The notes below the pieces were generated by a model. The model was not told the DNA's origin. It ran no database searches and saw nothing but the letters and a program-made list of their open reading frames with translations. From Streptomyces sp. CB01580 (GTDB lineage Bacteria; Actinomycetota; Actinomycetes; Streptomycetales; Streptomycetaceae): a stretch of 64,000 nt of DNA. Shown one piece after another: positions 14,219 to 23,202 of the stretch. Numbering within the stretch: the stretch's first letter is position 1; each line of letters starts with the position of its first letter. Position numbers and translations under genes: made by a program. The stretch spans positions 4,455 through 68,454 of the forward strand of contig NZ_LIXJ01000015.1 of NCBI RefSeq assembly GCF_001905795.1, in the 5' to 3' direction.

Positions 14219-14289
14219 TCGGCCCGTGTGTTCGTCCATACCTGGTGGGACAATGTACCGGGCAGGGCGGAACGGCACGGGAGAGGGAT

Positions 14290-15750
14290 GTGACGGCGAC
14301 ACACGCGCGGCCGCTGGCGAGAGCGGGTGGGGATTCCGCCGTCGGTGACACCACCACCAAGGGCACCACCGCCCGGCGTTCGAACTCCAGGAGTTCCGCC
14401 GCCGCACGTTCCGGGGGCAGGGCTCCCGGAACGCTCAGGGACGTTCTCGCGCTGGCTCTGCTCCCGGTACCGCTGCTCGCGGCGGCCCTGCCTGCCGCGT
14501 TCGCCGGCGGGGGCACGAGGCGTTGGTTCGGCGGGCGCGGCGGGAACCAGCGCGCCGACGCGCAGGCCGCGAAGGACGCCGCGGCCGCCGCCTTCTACGA
14601 GCTGGACACGGCCCAGCGCGATCTGCGGATCTCGATCGAGACGATCACCGCCGTCGACAGTTCGCCCGACGCGCGCAAGGCCGTCGACGACTTCGACGCC
14701 CTCGGTCGGCGGATCGACGAGGTCAGCCACCGGTACATCACCGCGGTCGACGCACACGATCTCGACCGGGACGATCTGGAGCCGGCCGTCGCCGCCAGGG
14801 CCAGGACGGAACTGACCGCGGCGAAGGACGACCTGGTCCGGGTCAAGGGCGAGCTGGACCGGTTCGCGCGGGGCCTCGGGCCGCTCCTGGGCAAGGCGGA
14901 GACGCAGCTCGCCCGGCTCGCGCCGGCCGTGGAGCGGGCACGGCAGGCGCTCCTCGGTGCGAGCAACGCTCTCGACGCGGTGCGGGCGTCCGCGCTGCGA
15001 GCGGACGACCTCGCCGCACGGCTGGCGGCCCTCGCCCCCGAGCTGACCAGGCTCAACGAGGGCGCCGGGCGACACGGTGTCCAGGAGACCCTGCAACGCG
15101 CCGACCGGGTGATGCGTGATGCCGAGGCGGTACGTGCCGACGCGGACCGGTTGCCCGCACGGGCCGCGGAGATCGACCACCGGCTGGTGTCGCTGCGTAC
15201 GCGCGCCCAGGCGCTGACGACCCGGGCGGCCTCGGTGGAGCCGGTGCTGAGCGAATTGCGGCGGCGTTTCTCGGCCGCGTGCTGGCAGGACCTCCAACCG
15301 GTCCCCGAGCAGGCGGCGGGCAACGTGCGGCAGGCCGAGGAGAAGCTGAAGGAGGCCACCCGGGCGCGGGACGAACAGCGGTGGGCCGACGCCACCTCCC
15401 GCCTGAGCACGGCACGCGCACTGCTGAACGCCACGGACGAGGCGGTGTCCATGGCCGGCGACCGGCTGAACCGGCTGAACGACGTGGCCAAGGATCCGCA
15501 GCAGGAGATCCAGCGGACCAGGTTCACGATCAGGGACGCCCAGCGTCTGGCCATGGCCGGACGCAACACCCCCGATCCCCGGCACGCCCGCCCGCTGGAC
15601 GACGCGGTGGCCCGGCTGGAGCGCGCCGTCGCCGGACTCGACGAGCACCACCCGGACTACTGGCACTTCCTCACCGAGACCGAGGCGGTACGGCGCACGG
15701 CCGCGCGGGTGGTCTCGGAGATCCGCGAGGAGCGCGGCGCGGGCGCCTGA
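14290..15750 (+). CDS. Membrane-anchored coiled-coil protein, 486 aa
   Basis: GTG 14290 follows GAGAGGGAT. Residues about 1-55 are basic and polar, then one membrane segment (LALALLPVPLLAAALPAAFA, about 58-77). The remaining 400 residues are almost pure charged alpha-helix with long heptad stretches (for example ARTELTAAKDDLVRVKGEL and AARLAALAPELTRLNEG). It is therefore a single-pass protein with a long coiled-coil domain, probably cytoplasmic. No catalytic motif is seen. Such proteins in Streptomyces are annotated as hypothetical; a scaffold or cell-envelope role is an inference. It follows the DUF4097 gene by 72 bases. Confidence 0.75.
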   Translation: MTATHARPLARAGGDSAVGDTTTKGTTARRSNSRSSAAARSGGRAPGTLRDVLALALLPVPLLAAALPAAFAGGGTRRWFGGRGGNQRADAQAAKDAAAAAFYELDTAQRDLRISIETITAVDSSPDARKAVDDFDALGRRIDEVSHRYITAVDAHDLDRDDLEPAVAARARTELTAAKDDLVRVKGELDRFARGLGPLLGKAETQLARLAPAVERARQALLGASNALDAVRASALRADDLAARLAALAPELTRLNEGAGRHGVQETLQRADRVMRDAEAVRADADRLPARAAEIDHRLVSLRTRAQALTTRAASVEPVLSELRRRFSAACWQDLQPVPEQAAGNVRQAEEKLKEATRARDEQRWADATSRLSTARALLNATDEAVSMAGDRLNRLNDVAKDPQQEIQRTRFTIRDAQRLAMAGRNTPDPRHARPLDDAVARLERAVAGLDEHHPDYWHFLTETEAVRRTAARVVSEIREERGAGA

Positions 15751-16038
15751 TCCGGACCATCGGAGAGGCGCCTCCCCCGTCCAGCCCGTCCGGCCCGTCC
15801 GACCGTGGTTCCCGTCCGCCCAGGGCTCCGTTCAACCGGGGCCCGGTGGTCCGACGGGGTCCGGTGCGCGCGCCGCCTCACGCCCTGGCGCCCTCCCTCG
15901 CGCCCCCGTGGCCTCCGGGGGCATACGTGCCCTTCTGGATGCGCACCCGTGCTGATGTACACCTGTGCTGATGTGCACCCGCGCCACCCTCGGCGGATCC
16001 TGGGAGTACGTCTGAAGGAGGCACCCAAGGAGGCCGAC

Positions 16039-16626
16039 ATGGCCACCCACGCACTGCACGCCACCGGACGCCGGAATCCTCGACGCCGCCGCCCGGGAAC
16101 CACCCGGTTCGACAAGCACCTCCCGGTCGATTACCGGCTCAACCGCGTCTACCGGGTCGGGGCCGGGCTGATGGGACTGGTGCTGCTCGCCTTCGGGATC
16201 CTCGGGCTGATGGACAGGATCGGCTTCTTCAACACCGGAGGCGCCACCGTCGCGGGCCTCAACACGAACGGGGCGCTCAGCGTCCTGTCCATCTGCGTCG
16301 GTCTGCTGCTCTTCGCCGGAATGGTCGTCGGCGGCAACTTCGCCTCGACGCTCAACATGATCCTGGGCGTGGCCTTCATCCTCAGCGGCTTCGTCAACCT
16401 CGCACTGCTCGACACCCGCTTCAACTTCCTCGCCTTCCACCTCCAGAACGTGCTGTTCAGCTTCGTGGTCGGCCTGATGCTGATGATCTTCGGGATGTAC
16501 GGGCGGGTCAGCGGCGGGCTCCCTCACAACAACCCGTACTGGCGGGCCCGCCACCCGGAGGAGGTCGAGCGCGAGCTGCGGGAGAGCCGGAGAACGGCGA
16601 CGATGCCAAGCGTCCACCGCCCCTGA
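16039..16626 (+). CDS. DUF4383 membrane protein
   Basis: ATG 16039 is placed five bases after AAGGAGG (16027-16033), a strong site. The 195-residue product has an Arg-rich N-terminus (RRNPRRRRPGTTRF) and then four membrane segments: GAGLMGLVLLAFGILGL, ALSVLSICVGLLLFAGMVV, LNMILGVAFILSGFVNLAL and VLFSFVVGLMLMIFGMYG. The motif NRVYRVGAG before the first helix is typical of DUF4383. The C-terminal tail is basic. The function of the family is unknown. The preceding 290 bases hold only low-complexity GC-rich DNA. Confidence 0.85.
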   Translation: MATHALHATGRRNPRRRRPGTTRFDKHLPVDYRLNRVYRVGAGLMGLVLLAFGILGLMDRIGFFNTGGATVAGLNTNGALSVLSICVGLLLFAGMVVGGNFASTLNMILGVAFILSGFVNLALLDTRFNFLAFHLQNVLFSFVVGLMLMIFGMYGRVSGGLPHNNPYWRARHPEEVERELRESRRTATMPSVHRP

Positions 16627-16769
16627 CGCACACCCGCACGCCCTTCCGCTCGCTTTTCCGCACGCCTCTCCGTGTGCCCCGTACGCCTGCCCGTGCACCC
16701 GCGCCCGCCACCGTCACGGGCCGGAGCCGAGTCCGACCGCCGTCGGCGGGTGCCGGATAGCCTGGGGGC

Positions 16770-16997
16770 ATGCCTCGTTACGAGTACCGCTGCCGCTCCT
16801 GCGGAGACACGTTCGAACTCAGCCGTCCAATGGCCCAGTCCTCGGACCCGGCCTCCTGCCCCGCCGGGCACTCCGACACCGTGAAGCTGCTCTCCACCGT
16901 CGCCGTGGGAGGGTCGTCCGCCAGGTCGGCAGCACCTGCCGCCCCGTCGGCGGGCGCCGGGGGCGGAGGCTGCTGCGGGGGCGGCTGCTGCGGCTGA
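16770..16997 (+). CDS. FmdB-type zinc-ribbon protein, 75 aa
   Basis: The product begins MPRYEYRCRSCGDTFELSRP, the standard start of FmdB-family putative regulatory proteins, with one CxxC knuckle and a second Cys/His knuckle (CPAGH). The C-terminal half is Ala/Ser/Gly-rich and ends in GCCGGGCCG, an extra cysteine cluster that may bind metal. The start is at ATG 16770 and the family length of 70-110 residues fits. The role is unknown; zinc-dependent regulation is presumed. Confidence 0.85.
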   Translation: MPRYEYRCRSCGDTFELSRPMAQSSDPASCPAGHSDTVKLLSTVAVGGSSARSAAPAAPSAGAGGGGCCGGGCCG

Positions 16998-17103
16998 GCG
17001 CGCTTCGGCGATGCGGTGACACAGCGACGGGGCGGGGGCGCGTGGTACAGCCCCCGCCCCGGATCCGCCCCAGGCCCCCGTTCTCCCGCGTCCGCCCCGG
17101 CCC

Positions 17104-17763
17104 CTAGCGCCTGCGGGAGAGGCTCAGCCCGTCGGACACGGTCAGCATGACGCTGTCCATCCGGGGATCGGCGGCCACGTGATCGTTGAACGCCTGGATC
17201 GCCGCCGCACTGCCGGTTGCCCGCGGATCGGTCACCAGACCGTGGAAGAGCACGTTGTCCGCGACGAGGAGGCCACCCGGCCGCATCCGGGGCACCAACT
17301 CCTCCCAGTACGCGATGTAGTTGCCCTTGTCCGCGTCCAGGTAGGCGAGGTCGATGTGCGGCTCGGCCGGCATCGCCCGCAGCGTGTCGAGCGCGGGGGC
17401 GATACGGAGGTCGATGCGGTCGGCGACTCCGGCCCGCTCCCACGCCTCACGGCCGTAGGCGGTCCACTCCTCCGAGATGTCGCAGGCGATCAGCAGCCCG
17501 TCGGCGGGCAGTGCGCGCGCCATCGCCAGGGCGGAGAAGCCGGTGAACGTGCCGACCTCCACGATGTGCCGGGCCCCGGTCAGCCGGACGAGGAAGGCGA
17601 GCAGCGGGGCCTGCTCCTCGGCGGACTGCATGCCCGCCTGCTCGGGCAGACGGGCGTACGTGGTCTCGACCAGTTCCCGCTGCACCGCGTCGAGCGGCGG
17701 GTTGTGGGCCAGCATGTACGCGTACAGCTCGTCCGTGATCTTGGTCTCGTTGCCCTTGGTCAT
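17104..17763 (-). CDS. SAM-dependent O-methyltransferase (class I, CCoAOMT-like)
   Basis: ATG 17763 follows AGGAGCG on the minus strand and gives 219 residues, the usual length. SAM-binding motif I is VEVGTFTGFSALAMA, motif II is near LIACDISEEW, and the metal-binding acid motif is in AYLDADKGNY, matching caffeoyl-CoA/catechol-type O-methyltransferases that use Mg2+. The C-terminus ends in LTVSDGLSLSRRR, also typical. The substrate cannot be told from sequence. The upstream extension of the frame to 18012 is Pro/Gly/Arg-rich junk. Confidence 0.85.
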   Translation of the reverse strand: MTKGNETKITDELYAYMLAHNPPLDAVQRELVETTYARLPEQAGMQSAEEQAPLLAFLVRLTGARHIVEVGTFTGFSALAMARALPADGLLIACDISEEWTAYGREAWERAGVADRIDLRIAPALDTLRAMPAEPHIDLAYLDADKGNYIAYWEELVPRMRPGGLLVADNVLFHGLVTDPRATGSAAAIQAFNDHVAADPRMDSVMLTVSDGLSLSRRR

Positions 17764-18100
17764 CACGCGCTCCTGTTCGGTCCCACTGTTCGGCCCCCCG
17801 GGTCCTGGGCCTCCCGGACCCCGGACCCCGCCCCCGAGGCTCTTCCGGGCTCCCGGAACTCCCCCGGGCCTGATTCTCCCCGGGCTGCGGATCTTGCCAG
17901 GGCCCGTGTGTCCTCCGGGCCCGGCTCTCCGGATCTCCGTGTCCCCCGCGCCGTGCCCCCCGACCGGCGCAGCGCACAAGCGGTGCCGACGCACGCCCCG
18001 ATACCAGCGCACGCCCCGGAACGCACGCCCGGTTCAGCATGCCCGGGTGCCGGTGCACGCCCCGGCTCGATGCTCGCCCGGCGTCAGCGCACGCCCCGGT
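17764..18100. repeat. Gene-free region with short GC-rich direct repeats
   Basis: This 337-base gap between two minus-strand genes holds no credible gene. The left half is a degenerate CCCGG-rich repeat. The right half (17990-18100) has four copies of GCACGCCCCGG at irregular spacing, two in the longer form CAGCGCACGCCCCGG. The upstream signals of the methyltransferase gene must lie here. Confidence 0.6.
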
Positions 18101-18970
18101 TCAGCGCATCCGCTCCGGACGGGGCCCCGGGAGGAGGTCCGGGCCCGAGGCCCTCAGGAGATGCCGCAGGATCGCCTCGCCCGCGGCCACCCCGTCCTCG
18201 GCCGTCACCTGGACGTGCGGGGCATTCCAGCCGGCTTCGGCGAGTTCTCCGTGGGCCGGACGCCAGGCGTGGTCGGCGGCCAGGAGCAGATCGGCGTCGA
18301 GGAGGCTGTCACCGGCCGCGAGGGTGCGCGTGGCAGCCGTGCGCCGGGCGACCTCGCGCATGGCGGCGCTCTTGGTGAGCGGGGCAGGTACGGCGTAGAT
18401 CTTGCGGCCCTGGAGAGAGACCGTCCAGCCGCGGCTCCCCGCCCACTCCCCCAGCTCTTCGACCCAGCCGTCGGGCAGCAGCGAGCGTTCCACGACGAGA
18501 TACGCGAAGAGGTCCTCGGCCACGCGTTCCTTGAGCACCCACGCGGGGTCGGCCGCGGCCAGGAGACGGGCGCGGACCTCGGCGAGCGAGGCCGACTCGG
18601 CGGCGAGCCTGCGGGAGACCCGGGCCTGCCAGTCGCGGTCGGACTCTCCGTCGACGAGAAGGTGCCCGCCGTTGGCACAGATCGCGAACCGGGGTGCGGG
18701 GCCGGGGAGGCGGACGCGCCCGTACTGCTCACGGGTACGGGTGGTCGTGGGGACGAAGACCGTGGTGCGGGCCAGCTCGTCGAGCAGCGCCGCGGCCGTC
18801 TCGGTCAGGTAGGAGAGGGGCTTGCGCTCGTACACCTCCACGCAGAGCAGGCGGGGGGCCTCGGCGTCCGGCACGGCGAGCCGGAGCGCCGCCGCGGAGT
18901 AGATCAGGGTGCGGTCGAGATCGCTGGCGACCAGTGTCGTGGCGGCGCGGGACGTGTCCGGTGCGGTCAC
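18101..18970 (-). CDS. HAD-superfamily phosphatase of the ter biosynthetic module
   Basis: GTG 18970 overlaps the stop of the upstream gene by GTGA, so translation is coupled. The 289-residue product has HAD motif I as DLDRTLIYS (nucleophile Asp near residue 18), a cap region, and late motifs including the Lys in KSAAMREVA and AAGDSLLDADLLL as motif IV. Family members of this kind accompany PRTase and HpcH-like genes in tellurium-resistance loci, where they are proposed to help make a nucleoside-like stress metabolite. The substrate is not known. It is the last gene of a three-gene operon. Confidence 0.8.
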   Translation of the reverse strand: MTAPDTSRAATTLVASDLDRTLIYSAAALRLAVPDAEAPRLLCVEVYERKPLSYLTETAAALLDELARTTVFVPTTTRTREQYGRVRLPGPAPRFAICANGGHLLVDGESDRDWQARVSRRLAAESASLAEVRARLLAAADPAWVLKERVAEDLFAYLVVERSLLPDGWVEELGEWAGSRGWTVSLQGRKIYAVPAPLTKSAAMREVARRTAATRTLAAGDSLLDADLLLAADHAWRPAHGELAEAGWNAPHVQVTAEDGVAAGEAILRHLLRASGPDLLPGPRPERMR

Positions 18971-21831
18971 TTCGGCTCCACCGCCCTGCCGTTCGCGCCC
19001 GTCGCGCCCCGCGTGTACTTCGGGTGGATCAACCCGACGCAGGTGTACGGGAGTTCGTCGACCTCCTCGATCGGCACCCCGCGCTGCCGCGCCAGCAGCC
19101 GGATGTGGTCGAGGTCCGCACCCGCGCCGCGCCTGGCGAGGATCTTCCACGGGACCCGGCGCAGTAGCACGCGGGTGGTCTCGCCGACGCCCGGCTTGAC
19201 CAGGTTCACGTCATGGATGCCGTGCTCCTCGCTGATGCGTTCCACCGCGGCCCAGCCCTCCCAGGTGGGGGTCCGGTCGGCGGCCGGCAGCGCCGCGACC
19301 TCCGCGTCCACGGCGTCGGCGACCTCGTCGAAGCACGCGGTGACGGTGTCGAGGAAGTGGCCGGACACATCGCTGTCCGCGAGTTCCCGGTAGAACTTCG
19401 CGCCGTGGAATTCGTCGGGACCGACCAGGTCGGAGCGGAGGACCGTACGCGAGACCAGCCCGGAAACAGTGGAGTTGAGGCAGGCCGACGGGATCAGGAA
19501 GTCCTCGCGGGTGCCGTAGGTGCGCACGCAGCCACCCGGGTCGGCCAGGACCGCGATCTCCGGGTCGAAGCCCCCGGAGCCACCGGCCCGCACGACGCCC
19601 TCGGCCTCCTCCGGCCCCTTCGTTCCGTCGAACTCGGCCAGGGCCTCGGCGAGTTCGCGGGTGATCGCCCCCTTGCCGGTCCAGCCGTCGACGAAGACGA
19701 CGTCGGCCGGGTCGTGGTGGGCGGCCAGCCAGCGCAGGGCGTTGGCGTCGATGCCTCGGCCGCGCACGATGGAGACGGCGTAGTGCGGCAGGTCGAGGCC
19801 GTGGCGATGGCGGGCCCAGCGGCGCATGAGGATGCCGACCGGGGTGCCGGCCCTGACGAGCGAGACCAGGACGGGGCGCGGGGTGCGCTCGGCGAGGACG
19901 GTCTCGGTGACGGTACCGACGGCACGGGCGACACGGGCGGCCGACACCTCCAGCGCCGCCTTGAACAGGCTCTGGTACTGGTCGGACGGCTGGTACTCGA
20001 CGGGCAGCGACTCGGCGTAGTGCGCGCCACCGCTCTGTATCGCCTCCTCGCGTTCCTCGACCGGCGCCTCCAGTTCCACATGCGAGAGGTCCTGGAGCAG
20101 CCAGCCGACCTCGTCCGGCGCGTAGGAGGAGAACGCGGGGCCGCGGAGGGGCTCGGGCAGCACGGTGGGGGGCTCCTGCCGTTCGGAGACGTGTGGGTCG
20201 GACACGTACGGGTCGGGTGAATCGGGCACGTACGAGTCGGGGGCGCCCGGGTCGAAAACGTGCGGGTCGGGGGCGTGCGCAGGGGTGCACGGCCGGGCGT
20301 ACGAGGGGACGTACGACGGGACGACGGCGAGCAGGACACGGTCGGTGTGGGCGGCGAGCCGCGCCAACAGGCCGTCGGGGGCGTGGAGTTCGGGTGTGTC
20401 GGCGGCGGAGTCGACGGTCACGACCACGGCGTCGAACCCGGCGCCCGCGACGTTGTACGCGTACCGGTCGCCGGGCCCGTCGGCCGGGTTGTCGTGGGCC
20501 GGGAAGACCAGTCGGCTGCGTATCGCGTAGCCCGGATCGTCCACGGCGAGGACGGGGGAACGCGTGGTCGTCGAGTAACGCGTCTCGGCGTCCGTGCGCT
20601 CCTCCAGCGCCGCGGCCAGTCGGAGAGGCGCGTACATCAGCTCCTCGAAGCCCAGGACCAATACGCGTCGGGCTCCGCCCAGTGCGGCTGCGACACGGTC
20701 GGCCATGGCCGGGAGCGCCCGTTCCAGGGCGGCCCGGTGGGCGGGGGTGAATCCATGGCGCCCGCCGTCGGGCACACCGGCCGGCCACCGGAGGTCGACC
20801 CGGGTGCACGTGCGGCGCTCCGTCCCGACGACCGCCGCCGGACCGGGAGAATCCGCCTCCGGACCGGGAGAATCCGGCTTCGGACCGAGGGATCCCGCCG
20901 CCGGACCAGGAGAATCCGAGTCCCGGTGGAGGGAGTCCGCCTCCGGACCTGAGGATTCCGCTTCCAGGCCGGGAGACTCCGCCTCCCGGCCGCCGGAACC
21001 GGCCTGCTCCTGCGCGGCGACCAGCGCACGGCCCTTCTCCAGGACACCGTCCGGGAGCGTGACCGTGCCCGAGCACCGCGCCACCAGGTCGACGCGCGCG
21101 CCGATCTCCGCGGCGAACGCGGCCAGCCGTACCCGGTCGGCGGGTGAGCGCATGTCCACCAGGGCCACGACGACGTACCGTCCGCGCGGGTACCGCTCGT
21201 GCAGGGCGCGGATGGTGTTGAGCACGGTGTTGCCGGTGGAGAACTCGTCGTCCACCAGCACCAGCGGCGCATCGGCGACCGCACTCGACTGCTCCGCGAC
21301 CGCGTCCGGCGCATCGGCGACCGCACCCGGTGCCTCGCCGTCGCCCCGGCCGCCCGCCAGCAGGGCGGGGTCCTCCGGGAGCAGCAGATGCGAGGTGGCG
21401 TGCGAGTGCGACTCCTCGAAGCCGCCCGCCCGCGCCACTCCGTCGACCGGTCGGCGCGTCGAGTGGAGGTACGGAGCCACGCCCAGCCCGTCCGCGACCG
21501 CGTGCCCGAGGCCGGTGGCCGTCTCCGCGTAACCGAGCACGACGGCCCGGCGCGCCTCGGCCTCGCCGAGAAGTGCGCGCACCCGTCGGCCCAGCTCGAA
21601 TCCGGCGCCGTACACCACGGAGGGCTTCTGCGGCACGTGCTTGCCGAGCACGTTCGACACGAGCAGATGGGCCCGCTTGGGGTTGCGGCGCAGGGCGAGG
21701 CCCAGCAGTTCCCGCAGTTCCCGGTCGCCGTCGGGCCTCCCGTCACCGATCAGTTCGACGCCCAGTCGTTCCGTCACCCAGCTGCCCGACCACACCATGT
21801 CCGTCGTCCGCTCCTCGCCCGCGGCCCTCAT
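18967..21831 (-). CDS. Phosphoribosyltransferase-TRSP and StiP-type PELOTA/PRTase fusion, ter module
   Basis: A 954-residue fusion. Residues about 1-280 form an orotate-type PRTase with PRPP loop LVLVDDEFSTGNT. A low-complexity spacer (about 290-340) precedes a TRSP-like domain at about 340-510 (TRVDLRWPAG, RRVLVLGFEELMYAPL). A second disordered spacer (DPHVFDPGAPDSYVPDS) follows. Residues about 560-954 match the StiP/PRTase_1 family (YAPDEVGWLLQDL, SDQYQSLFKAAL, DVVFVDGWTGKG, CVGLIHPKY). In many bacteria these are separate genes of the ter biosynthetic module. The product may act in nucleoside or RNA-linked stress chemistry. It overlaps both neighbours by four bases. Confidence 0.8.
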   Translation of the reverse strand: MRAAGEERTTDMVWSGSWVTERLGVELIGDGRPDGDRELRELLGLALRRNPKRAHLLVSNVLGKHVPQKPSVVYGAGFELGRRVRALLGEAEARRAVVLGYAETATGLGHAVADGLGVAPYLHSTRRPVDGVARAGGFEESHSHATSHLLLPEDPALLAGGRGDGEAPGAVADAPDAVAEQSSAVADAPLVLVDDEFSTGNTVLNTIRALHERYPRGRYVVVALVDMRSPADRVRLAAFAAEIGARVDLVARCSGTVTLPDGVLEKGRALVAAQEQAGSGGREAESPGLEAESSGPEADSLHRDSDSPGPAAGSLGPKPDSPGPEADSPGPAAVVGTERRTCTRVDLRWPAGVPDGGRHGFTPAHRAALERALPAMADRVAAALGGARRVLVLGFEELMYAPLRLAAALEERTDAETRYSTTTRSPVLAVDDPGYAIRSRLVFPAHDNPADGPGDRYAYNVAGAGFDAVVVTVDSAADTPELHAPDGLLARLAAHTDRVLLAVVPSYVPSYARPCTPAHAPDPHVFDPGAPDSYVPDSPDPYVSDPHVSERQEPPTVLPEPLRGPAFSSYAPDEVGWLLQDLSHVELEAPVEEREEAIQSGGAHYAESLPVEYQPSDQYQSLFKAALEVSAARVARAVGTVTETVLAERTPRPVLVSLVRAGTPVGILMRRWARHRHGLDLPHYAVSIVRGRGIDANALRWLAAHHDPADVVFVDGWTGKGAITRELAEALAEFDGTKGPEEAEGVVRAGGSGGFDPEIAVLADPGGCVRTYGTREDFLIPSACLNSTVSGLVSRTVLRSDLVGPDEFHGAKFYRELADSDVSGHFLDTVTACFDEVADAVDAEVAALPAADRTPTWEGWAAVERISEEHGIHDVNLVKPGVGETTRVLLRRVPWKILARRGAGADLDHIRLLARQRGVPIEEVDELPYTCVGLIHPKYTRGATGANGRAVEPK
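20826..20990. repeat. In-frame degenerate repeats in the PRTase-TRSP spacer
   Basis: Eight or so copies of a roughly 21-base unit around CCGGACCGGGAGAATCCG encode Ser-Pro-Gly-Pro-Glu-Ala-type repeats between the PRTase and TRSP domains. They keep the reading frame, so the linker length is probably free to vary. Confidence 0.7.
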
Positions 21832-22991
21832 TCCACGACCCCCGCGGCCAGCAGCTCCACGAAGCCGACGTCCTCTCTTGCCACGCCGAAGACCTCCGCG
21901 CGCAGCAGGGTCCGCTCGGCCCAGGCGCGGTGCGGCTTCACCTCGTTCATCTTGTTCGTGTACGCGGAGCGCATGACGCCGCCGCCGTCGCGTTCCGGCC
22001 GCAGGATGTCCTGGGCGTCGCTGAACTCCTCGTGACTGACCACCGACAGCGCGTGCACGGGCGCGACGTGCGACGGATGGATGCAGGTCTTGCCGAGGAG
22101 GCCGTTGGCCCGGTCCAGCTCGATCTCACGCAACAGACCGTCCAGGTCGTGCTCGATCAGCGCGGTGCGCAGCTCCTCGGCGCGGCCCTCCAGGAAGGGG
22201 CTGCGGCGCAGCTGTGGTTTGAACATGCGCTCCTGGAGCCGGAAGTACTCCCACACCGGTCCGGTGATCGTGAAGCCCGTGCCGTCCGCCCGGCCCAGCA
22301 CGTTGACGACGTCGGCGATGACGGCGCCGACGATCTGTACGTCGTAGGCCGTCATGTCGGGCGGTCTGCGCAGCCCGTACGCCGAGCAGAAGTCGGTGAC
22401 GCCGAGCCGCAGCGCGAGCACGCGTTCGCGGTACTTGTCGACGGTGCGGGCTATTCCCCGCAGTGTTTCCCGACGCGTCTCCAGGTGCAGCAGCTCGGGC
22501 GATTCGAGAACGGGCATCGCGAACAGCCGCCGCCCGCATGCCTTTTCGGCCTGGAATACGGCCTCCATGAAGGGCGCGCCACGCTCTTCCGTGAACTTTG
22601 GAAGTACAAATCCAGACAACAACCGGACGGCGCTGCCGAGCCGGCGCACCAGGTCGACGACCTGGCCCGGTTCCCGGACCCGGATGAAGAGCAGGGGCAG
22701 CTCGGCGCCTCGCGCCTCAAGGTCGGCGAACTGCCTGACCAGGTTCTCCTCGGCATCGACGACCTCGGAGTCGTCGATCGAGTCCTCCAGGCAGAGCACC
22801 ATCGACACGACTCCGCGCGCGACCTGCTTGATGATGTCGTCGGCGAGCCTCGGTCTAGTGGCGGGGCTGTACAGAGTCGCCCCGAGAGCGGCCGAAAGCA
22901 CATGGGCGGGCGAATCCGCCCCGAAGACGCAGGGCTCCCGGAAGAACAGCCTCTCTCGGACCGCGGGCGCAACGTGCCCGAAATGACGCAT
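21828..22991 (-). CDS. HpcH/HpaI aldolase / citrate lyase-like TIM-barrel protein, ter module
   Basis: ATG 22991 follows GGGGGA. The 387-residue product has TIM-barrel segments typical of CitE/HpcH-like C-C lyases: SMVLCLEDSIDD with metal-binding acids, LLFIRVREPGQV, FVLPKF, FAMPVLESPELL (acid ligand) and TCIHPSHVAPVHAL near the C-terminus. This variant is known from tellurium-resistance loci as part of the biosynthetic module. It is the first gene of the minus-strand operon and overlaps the PRTase fusion by ATGA. The reaction is unknown. Confidence 0.82.
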   Translation of the reverse strand: MRHFGHVAPAVRERLFFREPCVFGADSPAHVLSAALGATLYSPATRPRLADDIIKQVARGVVSMVLCLEDSIDDSEVVDAEENLVRQFADLEARGAELPLLFIRVREPGQVVDLVRRLGSAVRLLSGFVLPKFTEERGAPFMEAVFQAEKACGRRLFAMPVLESPELLHLETRRETLRGIARTVDKYRERVLALRLGVTDFCSAYGLRRPPDMTAYDVQIVGAVIADVVNVLGRADGTGFTITGPVWEYFRLQERMFKPQLRRSPFLEGRAEELRTALIEHDLDGLLREIELDRANGLLGKTCIHPSHVAPVHALSVVSHEEFSDAQDILRPERDGGGVMRSAYTNKMNEVKPHRAWAERTLLRAEVFGVAREDVGFVELLAAGVVE

Positions 22992-23049
22992 TTATTTCCC
23001 CCGTACTGCCTGACCGGCCGAAGAACACATGGCCGGTAATAGTACGTAC

Positions 23050-23099
23050 GGACGAGTGTCAAGAGTTCCCCGTGGGCATGAACTCCAGGTAACTCGTCC
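23050..23099. promoter_or_regulatory. Nested inverted repeats in the divergent ter promoter region
   Basis: GGACGAGT (23050-23057) pairs with ACTCGTCC (23092-23099), and inside it GAGTTC (23063-23068) pairs with GAACTC (23080-23085). The nested dyad lies in the 211-base gap between the minus-strand ter operon and the plus-strand terD gene. It is a candidate operator for a shared stress regulator or a structured leader. The regulator is not identified. Confidence 0.5.
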
Positions 23100-23202
23100 A
23101 TATACCGACCACGCGGCGTACGGCGAACGGCCTGGTTCCGGGCCGCCCCGCAGACACCCGGTGCGACCCCCGCGTTGTCCGCGCGGGCAGCCAGAAGGCA
23201 GG

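Noticed and set aside
17764..18100. N-terminal extension of the O-methyltransferase
   Set aside because: The extension is Pro/Gly/Arg-rich repeat DNA; ATG 17763 with AGGAGCG gives the standard family length.
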